Assembly: GCA_023935145.1 (NCBI GenBank)
Contig: CM043700.1
Coordinates: forward strand, 62,828,120 to 62,892,119
Length of the DNA: 64,000 nucleotides
Reading direction: 5' to 3'
DNA from: Bretschneidera sinensis
Taxonomy: Eukaryota; Streptophyta; Magnoliopsida; Brassicales; Akaniaceae
Position numbers and translations under genes: made by a program. The notes under the pieces were generated by a model, which did not search any database, was not told the origin of the DNA, and saw nothing but the letters and a program-made list of their open reading frames with translations. Numbering within the stretch: the stretch's first letter is position 1; each line of letters begins with the position of its first letter. Below are positions 58,080 through 64,000 of this stretch, one piece after another.

Positions 58080-58593
58080 TGATGTAGGGAAATTTCACTC
58101 AGCTAATGACATAACGACATGTGGCACCCTTCGAGGGCCAAGGCATGATTTCACAAGCCCAATCAAACGGCTAATCATACACTTACACGTGGTGTGGGAA
58201 AAATGGTATTTTCACCCTTAGATATTCTGACCAGCCACATTAATTACCCCAAATATTAAAGCTAAGTAAATCATGATATTATTACATTATTATCACACCT
58301 GATATTATTAAAATTATTACACCTAACAACCACAACTTTATTTCCCAAAATTAATTTGTGTGAGAGACTTAATCTAAAGTCATATATAAATGAGGCTCCC
58401 ACCATTTCTCAGCTACAACACAATTCTCTCTACAACTCTTATTTTCTTATTTTGAGATACTGACTTAAGCATTGGAGAATCCCTCCGGAGGCACAACCCC
58501 CTCTGACGACTTGTAGCATTTTTTTGTGTTTTTGGTGTGCATGGGTGCTTCACTACTCTTGTAGGATCAATTGTTCCGAAATTGGCATCAACA
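58080..58593 (+). repeat. E 3' LTR
   Basis: 514 bp, TGATGTAGGG to GCATCAACA. TATA box TATATAAA at 58383-58390, with a likely transcription start region at ACAACACAATTC about 30 bp on. The LTR end is placed by its CA and the start of kinase homology; it could be a few bases off. The partner LTR is not in the window. Confidence 0.68.
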
Positions 58594-58993
58594 CTCACAT
58601 TGTAGACTATATGGCCCCTCTCAGCTCATGACTATTATCGCTAGTACCAATGTGATTGCCACAACAGGAACACTTGGCTACCATGCACTAGAACTCTCAA
58701 AGCTTAAGAATGCCAGCACAAAGAGTAATGGCATATACTTGCCTCAGTGGGTGGCATCAATTGTGAAGGAAGAATGGACAAATGAAGTACTTGATTGGGA
58801 GCTAATGAGAGACACACAAACCATAGGTAATGAGTTAATTAACACATTAAAATTAGCCTTGCAGTGTGTTGATCCCTTGCCATCAGTACGTCCAAAAGTT
58901 CAGCAAGTTTTGCAGCAACTAAAGGAAATTAAGTCAGAGTTGGTCACTAGTTCTGGCGATGATAGAGCTAAAGTTCCATCACCAAGTGAATAG
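58594..58993 (+). pseudogene. Receptor-like kinase C-terminal fragment (IMK2/IMK3-like)
   Basis: Host-gene remnant encoding the C-terminal part of a leucine-rich-repeat receptor kinase of the inflorescence meristem kinase group. It begins at the activation-segment DFG position: Tyr-Gly codons are at 58610-58615, and the preceding Asp is out of frame through a two-base insertion. It continues with [23 protein letters not shown] and then, after ASTKS, jumps to [20 protein letters not shown]. About 25 codons containing subdomain IX (the DVYSLG segment) are missing in frame. Subdomains X and XI and a short tail follow to TAG at 58991-58993. The Ala-Pro-Glu motif reads ALE. No kinase N-terminal lobe or LRR is present. 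Inactive. Confidence 0.85.
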
Positions 58994-59267
58994 TGTTTCA
59001 TTTATTTTAAGTATCGCTTTTTGGGAGGCAACAATGATGGGTTTATGTTGGTTTTATAAGAAAATAGGCAGATACAATCATCATTTTTTAATTCTTATGT
59101 TTTTTTAGCATATGTAAATATAAGTTTGTTGGGTACTTGGGTTTATTTAGAATGATTATTTTATTTAATTCATATGTATTCTTTCAATTCATTTTTCTGT
59201 AGAACTGAGGAAATCTAAAATAAAATTGTTAAAGCTTTTTCATGATCTGATTATATAATTTTTCTTA
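58994..59267. other. Kinase 3' flank
   Basis: AT-rich sequence likely to be the old 3' untranslated and downstream region of the kinase gene. Near-polyadenylation words (AATAAA-like) are seen but none is decisive. Its last nine bases (59259-59267) are the left target copy of the next element. Confidence 0.5.
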
Positions 59268-59998
59268 TGATAAATTTAATTTTAGTCCTTTAAGTATATC
59301 CCATTTATTATTTTGGTCCCTCGACTAAAAAATTTCTCAATTGATATCATCAATTATTTATTGCGTCCTATATTGATCTCTTACGTAACATTTCGATGAA
59401 TTTTGATCGAGAATTACCAAATTAGCATGCTGACCTAGCTCAAATCTCTCATTCCCTAAGATGCACAACATAAGACAAAAATCTCCCGCTCTTTAAAAAC
59501 GAACCACGTAGGAAGAATTATGAATAGGTTACTGTACCACTTTCGAAGGAAATTATAGGGTTAGTGTTTAGAATAAAGACTTCTTCAACTTGCCCAAAAA
59601 CTGAGAGATCAACGTGCAAATTTATTTTATTTGTGTTGATCAACTTGTTTAGATCAATAATTTCTCTTTAATTTCCTTTACTCAATCAAACATTTGTTTC
59701 TTATTTTATTAATTGATTAATGGGCTATTTGTTTTAATAATGTAATCAATAAATTACATTATATTAAGTATTTGAGTGTTAGCCAAGTCAAATCTCGAAA
59801 ATTGAGTCCATGTCAACAAATGTTAGCCAAGTCAGCATGCTGATCTAACAATTCTCGGTCAAAATTGGTCAAAAAGTCATTTAGGGGATCAAAATAAAAT
59901 GCAATCAATAGTTGCTGACATCAATTAAGAAAATTTTTAATCGTGAGATTAAAATAGAAAACACAATATACTTTAAGGACTAAAAATAGAATTTACCT
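59268..59998. mobile_element. MULE-like foldback element (MITE), 731 bp
   Basis: Long terminal inverted repeats of about 185-190 bp (59268-59452 and about 59807-59998) sharing TTTTAGTCCTT-AAGTATA, TCAATTGAT-TCA-CAA and GAGAATT-GCATGCTGAC blocks. Flanks are TTTTTCTTA (59259-59267) and CTTTTCTTA (59999-60007), a 9-bp target duplication with one mismatch, the length typical of Mutator-like elements. The core has no ORF of note, so it would depend on a transposase from elsewhere. Confidence 0.78.
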
Positions 59999-60007
59999 CT
60001 TTTCTTA

Positions 60008-60516
60008 CAATGGCAAGTGTATTGTGGTCAAATTGCACAAACTCCTTTGAATGAATGAGTTTTGACTTGCTACTTCAGTGGACTGAAGAATCTGTCAAAT
60101 TTTGATTAGTCATATTTTGTTGATATATGTATTTGACTATTTGCTTCTTTCATGAATAATATTTCCATTATTTTAGCAAAGAAAGCTTAGATTTCGTTCG
60201 ACACAAATGAAAATGAATTTTATTCTATTTTAATGAATTGAAAATAAAATTTATTTAAAAATAAATTTATATAATTTTTAAAATAATTTTATTTTAAATA
60301 GTAGAATTCATATTTAAAATGTATTAAATAAGTACAATTTCAAAATAGGAAAAAGAATTAGATGAAATGAGAGAGAAGAAAAAGAGAATATTTTTGGTAA
60401 ACATAGTTGTTTACTCTTCATTTATAAATTCTATTAATTTTCATAGAATTTGCTACAAACCAACTCAATTCCATAATGAATTCACTTCAAAATGAATTAT
60501 ATAGTTTTTGCTCCAC
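60008..60516. other. AT-rich intergenic sequence
   Basis: No gene. 60195-60515 is rich in AATGAATT/AATTCATT words in both orientations and may be another degraded small inverted-repeat element, but I could not define ends. Confidence 0.4.
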
Positions 60517-60521
60517 ACGAC

Positions 60522-60882
60522 TGTTTGGATTTCTGACTGGGATTTTGGAAACGAAAACAAGAACTAAGAAAAGTGATAGAGAATATTTCAAGAGAGGGGC
60601 TTCGATGAAGACTGATTCTTGCTTAATTGTTGAGTCCTGAAATATGGGAATGTCTCATCTATTTATAGAGGTTACCATCCTTATCTCTGCTCCTTGATGC
60701 CTCTTTGAATTTCAAAATATGGATAATGTCTATCAATTTCCTTATCATCTCTATCCCGAAGACCATATTACACTTATCATTTCATTTTGGGATAAGAATT
60801 CTTTGTAGTTGGATGAGCTTGCTCAACTACTCAAAGATTTAACCTTATTCCTTATTTCAGAATAAGACTTCTGATGAGGACA
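60522..60882 (-). mobile_element. Short solo LTR (361 bp)
   Basis: TG at 60522 and CA at 60881-60882 with CGAC directly on both sides (60518-60521 and 60883-60886; ACGAC if the terminal A is shared). A TATA-like CTATAAATAG on the minus strand at about 60659-60668 suggests minus orientation. No internal region, PBS or PPT. The family is unknown; it could be the LTR of a small element such as a copia type. Confidence 0.55.
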
Positions 60883-60886
60883 CGAC

Positions 60887-61304
60887 TAACAAATGGGAGG
60901 CAGATCCTATTCAAGTTCCAATTGGTCAAGTTACAAGGGCCCGAGCTAAACGGTTTATTCAAGTTCCAAGCTAAACGGTTTATTCAAGTTCCAATTGGTC
61001 CAGTTATAAGGGCCCGAGCTAAACGGTTCAAGAAACTTCTCAATTGGCTTATTCAACATATTTAGGCTAAGAACCATCTTTGGGGGCCCAAGGATAATGC
61101 TATACATGATCCACAATGATGGGTTTCCATGATCCAAGGGAACTTCCACTTTGGAATTTTGGGAGGACCCGACAACCAGAATTAAAATGATTATATCTTC
61201 TTGCTCGCAACTCCAAATATGATGAAACTTGTTAGGATGGAAAGATGACGTCTTGAACTTCAATTTAGACCTAAGAAAGTTTCAAAAAGGATATCGTTTG
61301 GGCC
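60887..61304 (+). pseudogene. Pol C-terminal tail remnant upstream of F LTR
   Basis: The translation contains IQVPIGPVIRARAKRFKK followed by LNWLIQHI, a sequence I associate with the C-terminal tail of chromovirus-type Gag-Pol after integrase. A partial tandem duplication of AAACGGTTTATTCAAGTTCC lies at 60911-61030. The frame is broken several times. It is cut on the left by the solo LTR and runs directly into the F LTR, the place where a pol tail is expected before a 3' LTR. Confidence 0.5.
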
Positions 61305-61919
61305 TGTTATGATGGGCCGAAATCTAGTAGGCTGTTGCATCCGAATCTACGTTGGGCTTGCACCTTTTCTTAATTGTTTCCTTCTAAATTTAATTGTTGC
61401 ATTATAAGGCTTGCATGCCAAGTTAGGTACTTTCCTTATTTGAATTTTAGGTTACCAAAATTCTATTTAGGTTTATTTCCTATTTCGTAGTTTCATATTC
61501 CTACCAGAATTATGTTTAGGTTTATTTCCTATTTTTTAGTTTTCCTTTTTCTATTTGGTTACGAATTCTCTTGTATTTAAATAGCCATTGGCTTTTGGAA
61601 TAAGACAATTCAGATTTGATTCATACTTTCGGAGAGAAATTTCTCTTTGGTTCTTTTAGAACTTCTGAACTTATCGGAGTTTCCGTGGCGTTCATCTTCG
61701 ACTTATCAATCAATCCTTCCATAATTGATTGTGGTGTCTTCATTATACCAAGGTTCTTGCTTCGATATAAGCAACGGGTCGCGGTCTCAGTCTTTATTAT
61801 ACCAAGGTTCTTGCTCCAATATAAGCAACGGGTCGCGGTCTCACATAAATATGCTTCTAGACAATCTTGGAGGTCTTTTTGATCCATAAATTTCTTAATT
61901 CTTGGCATGGATCATATCA
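61305..61919 (+). repeat. F LTR
   Basis: 615 bp. The start TGTTATGAT and the end ATCATATCA are imperfect inverted copies, supporting both boundaries. The TATA-like TATTTAAATA is at 61574-61583. It contains a 54-bp tandem duplication (61737-61842) of the segment with CCAAGGTTCTTGCT and GCAACGGGTCGCGGTCTCA, which also keeps an 88-codon ORF open by chance. Confidence 0.72.
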
Positions 61920-61921
61920 GT

Positions 61922-61933
61922 TGGTATCAGAGT
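61922..61933 (+). promoter_or_regulatory. F primer binding site
   Basis: TGGTATCAGAGT, initiator-Met-type PBS, with T where C is usual at the last base, two bases after the LTR. Confidence 0.82.
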
Positions 61934-62395
61934 CTTCTAGTTGTAGGTTTGCTTATCTTTTGTTTTGATTCATAAAAAAAAATAAAATAAAATAAAAAAT
62001 AAAAAAAAAAAGTGAAAAAAAAACGAAATTGGAAAAAAAAAGAAGAATAAATTTCTAGTTTAGGAAAAAAATAAAATAAAAAATAAAAAAACATGAAAAA
62101 AAAGTGTGTAATATTTAGATTCAATCATTTCAATCCTTATTTCTGAATTTCTTTGTGAGTTATTGGTGAATTATTGCTGGAAACTTTGATACTTGTTCGG
62201 TTAGTTTGATAAGAACCTATAGAGGATTATTACGAGTGGAAAAAGGCAAGAGTGGTGAGAACATAAGAGGGGAAAAACCAATATGACTTTTTGTGTAAAA
62301 ACACGAGTGAAATTGAGTGACTCATTCTTTTAGTGAAACACGTGAGGGAGTGTGTGAGGTCCTTTTTTTTTTCTAACGTTATTTTTGCAGCAAAC
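61934..62395 (+). other. F leader with probable 3' splice site
   Basis: Untranslated leader. An A-rich stretch (61974-62104) is followed by ordinary sequence. Just before the gag ATG lie a pyrimidine run (62361-62373), CTAAC (62373-62377, branch-point-like) and TTTTTGCAG (62382-62390). This is a good plant 3' splice site, implying a leader intron; the donor is not certain. Confidence 0.5.
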
Positions 62396-64000
62396 ATGTC
62401 AGATGACAAAAACAAAAATAATTCCGGAGATACATCGGGAGATGGAGATCCGAAGTTGCTCATGGAAGCTTTAATGGGTGAGATGAGAAGAGTATTGCGA
62501 ACGGAGATGGAACAGATTCATGAGCGGATTGATCGGGTAGAGAATGCACATGTGGGGCAGCAACAAAACGCTCCTAATGTGCGTAGGAGGGAGAGAGTTC
62601 AACCTAGGGGAGAGAGAGTTGAAGATGAAAAGTATTATGGGAATGGATTTGATGAAGAAGATAATCGGGAATCAGTTGTTAGCCATAGGAGATTTAGTGG
62701 TCGAGGTAGAGAAGCTAGGAATCGGGAAGACAATAACTTGGGTAGTATTAAGATGAAGATTTCATCGTTTCAAGGCAAAAACGATCCTAAAGCTTACCTT
62801 GAGTGGGAGAAGAAGATAGAATTAGTGTTTGATTGTCATAATTATTCTGAGCTTAAAAAGGTTAAACTTGCGGCCATTGAATTTTTTGACTATGTGATTG
62901 TTTGGTGGGATAAGCTAATGTTAAATAGGAGGAGAAATAAAGAGCGTCCAATAGAGACTTGGGAGGAGATGAAAACCGTGATGAGGAAACAGTTTGTTCT
63001 AAGCCATTACTACCGTGAGTTACACCAAAAATTGCAAAGTCTTACACAAGGTAGTCGGAGTGTAGAGGATTATTATAAAGAGATGGAAGTAGCTATGATT
63101 CGAGCAAATGTAGAGGAGGATCGAGAGGCTACTATGGCTAGGTTCTTGGCTGGTTTGAACCTAGAAATTGCTAATTCGGTGGAGTTGCATTATTATGTGG
63201 AATTGGAAGATATGGTGCACATAACTGTCAAAATTGAGAACCAACTCAAGAAGAGGGGCAGCAATACACGACAAAACCCTAACTCGGGTTCATCTTGGAG
63301 GCTGAATTTTGTGAAGCAAGCTACGGCCAAGCCCAAAACCGAGCAAAAGCAACAAAGTACCAGCCATGGAAATCAAGGTAAAACTGACTCTTCCACCACT
63401 AGAATTTGTGATATTAAGTGTTTTAAATGCCAAGGCAGGGGTCACATAGCAAGCCAATGTCCGAACAAAAGAATTATGGTATTGCGAGATAATGGTGAAA
63501 TTGAAACCGAGGGCGAAGAAGATACCGAATCTATGCCACCATTGGAGGATGCGAGTGATGAGGAATACGCTGCCCAAGGAGAATTGTTGGTTACAAGGAG
63601 AGCTCTAAGTGTGCAAATCAAAGAAGATGACAAAGTGCAGCGAGAAAACATCTTCCATACTAGATGCCATGTGCAAAACAAGGTATGTAGTATGATTATT
63701 GATGGAGGTAGTTGTACTAACGTTGCTAGCACTACAATGGTTGAGAAATTAGGGCTGCCAACGATTAAACATCCTCGGCCTTACAAGTTACAATGGCTCA
63801 ATAATAGTGGTGAACTGAGGGTGAACAAACAGGTGTTAGTTTCTTTTCGTATTGGAAAATACAAAGATGAAGTTTTGTGTGATGTAGTTCCTATGCAAGC
63901 TGGACACTTGTTACTAGGCCGGCCATGGCAATTCGATCGATGTGTTAAGTATGATGGCTTCACCAACAAATATTCGTTTGTTAAAAATCAAAGAACAATC
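62396..64000 (+). CDS. F Gag-protease polyprotein, N-terminal 535 codons
   Basis: ATG at 62396 is the first in the frame and follows the splice-site-like CAG; the frame has no stop to 64000. Residues 1-60 are acidic/polar with a helix rich in Met, Arg and Glu (LMGEMRRVLRTEMEQIHERI). An Arg-rich linker follows. The capsid region, about 120-290, has FQGKNDPKAYLEWEKKIELV and SVEDYYKEMEVAMIRANVEED. The zinc knuckle is CFKCQGRGHIASQC at residues 342-355 (CX2CX4HX4C, complete). An acidic spacer precedes the protease, whose catalytic Asp436 is in IIDGGSCTNVAS; the C-terminal LLLGRPW motif is at about 505-511. Gag would assemble virus-like particles and the protease mature them. RT should follow in the same frame beyond the window. 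Confidence 0.92.
   Translation, partial: MSDDKNKNNSGDTSGDGDPKLLMEALMGEMRRVLRTEMEQIHERIDRVENAHVGQQQNAPNVRRRERVQPRGERVEDEKYYGNGFDEEDNRESVVSHRRFSGRGREARNREDNNLGSIKMKISSFQGKNDPKAYLEWEKKIELVFDCHNYSELKKVKLAAIEFFDYVIVWWDKLMLNRRRNKERPIETWEEMKTVMRKQFVLSHYYRELHQKLQSLTQGSRSVEDYYKEMEVAMIRANVEEDREATMARFLAGLNLEIANSVELHYYVELEDMVHITVKIENQLKKRGSNTRQNPNSGSSWRLNFVKQATAKPKTEQKQQSTSHGNQGKTDSSTTRICDIKCFKCQGRGHIASQCPNKRIMVLRDNGEIETEGEEDTESMPPLEDASDEEYAAQGELLVTRRALSVQIKEDDKVQRENIFHTRCHVQNKVCSMIIDGGSCTNVASTTMVEKLGLPTIKHPRPYKLQWLNNSGELRVNKQVLVSFRIGKYKDEVLCDVVPMQAGHLLLGRPWQFDRCVKYDGFTNKYSFVKNQRTI

Larger units (their letters stand above)
51756..58593 (+). mobile_element. Tat-like Ty3/gypsy element E, rearranged and truncated
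   Basis: Plus-strand element lacking its 5' LTR. In order: end of gag with a zinc-finger-like CDHWHDTEXC block, protease, a fragment of RT, an inverted duplication of an antisense ORF region (53015-56660), repeat-rich 3' sequence, PPT (58068-58079) and a 514-bp 3' LTR. RT beyond its first blocks, RNase H and integrase are missing. Extra ORFs, often antisense, between pol and 3' LTR are known in Tat-type elements. The 3' LTR lies against a receptor-kinase exon, so E probably landed in that gene. Confidence 0.72.
61305..64000 (+). mobile_element. Ty3/gypsy element F (chromovirus-like), 5' part
   Basis: LTR 61305-61919, PBS 61922-61933, leader, then an intact gag-protease frame that is still open at the window edge. 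By the absence of any stop in 535 codons it is the youngest-looking element in the window. RT, integrase and 3' LTR must lie to the right. The exact clade is not resolved; the PBS is the initiator-Met type usual for chromoviruses. Confidence 0.85.

Noticed and set aside
58256..58350. Telomere- or centromere-like repeats
   Set aside because: Only short ATTATTA words; no tandem satellite of the usual 150-180-bp length is present in the window.
62544..62756. 70-codon ORF and minus-strand ORFs at 63290-63969
   Set aside because: Shadows of the intact gag-protease frame that begins at 62396.
1..64000. tRNA, rRNA or other RNA genes
   Set aside because: The tRNA-like words found (TGGCGCCGTTGCC, TGGTATCAGAG, TGGCGACTCC) are primer binding sites of retroelements; no cloverleaf with A and B boxes was seen.

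Overview
The window is repeat-dense plant nuclear DNA, almost certainly from a eudicot. More than 95 percent of it is LTR retrotransposons of the Ty3/gypsy superfamily, stacked inside one another and mostly dead. The evidence is Athila-, Tat- and chromovirus-type polyproteins, primer binding sites matching plant tRNAs, TG...CA LTR ends with target-site duplications, a plant leucine-rich-repeat receptor kinase remnant and a MULE-like foldback element. I cannot name the species. Athila-rich nesting of this sort is typical of pericentromeric heterochromatin, but that location is an inference.

Layout, left to right. 1-30707 is a nested stack. G2 and G1 are two minus-strand chromovirus (Tekay/Del-like) copies; the LTR of G1 abuts the truncated gag-protease of G2 at 27043/27044. 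The G1 LTR carries a solo Athila-type LTR, H (2688-4035, minus), and 186 bp further on the Athila element A (4222-26142, plus). The 3' LTR of A is split by a second Athila element, B (13599-25341, plus). 30708-31742 has no recognisable gene. 31743-about 51755 is D, a minus-strand Tat/Ogre-like or LARD element with 2.8-kb LTRs and no recognisable pol. Its 3' LTR was entered by Athila element C (33620-45508, plus), a sibling of B with a perfect 5-bp duplication, ACAAC. About 51756-58593 is E, a damaged plus-strand Tat-like element. It has a gag-protease remnant, a 1.5-kb inverted duplication of an antisense extra ORF, a dimeric minisatellite and a 3' LTR. That LTR directly abuts a truncated IMK2/IMK3-like receptor-kinase fragment (58594-58993), the only host gene trace. 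Next come a 731-bp foldback element with 9-bp flanking repeats (59268-59998), a short solo LTR (60522-60882), a pol-tail remnant, and the LTR and intact gag-protease ORF of element F, which stays open to the window edge (61305-64000).

How it works together: B and C each carry LTR, PBS, gag, protease, RT, RNase H, integrase, an extra third ORF, PPT and LTR, and all their reading frames are broken. A is older; it has more LTR differences and hosts B. F is the only element whose coding sequence looks intact here. Four structural signals stand out. First, a stem-loop sits just before the PPT in all three Athila elements. Second, a promoter module is duplicated upstream of the TATA box. Third, the inverted duplication in E could give hairpin RNA. 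Fourth, all four Athila insertions (H, A, B, C) lie inside LTRs of other elements. Homology calls come from reading translations by eye; no database search was run.
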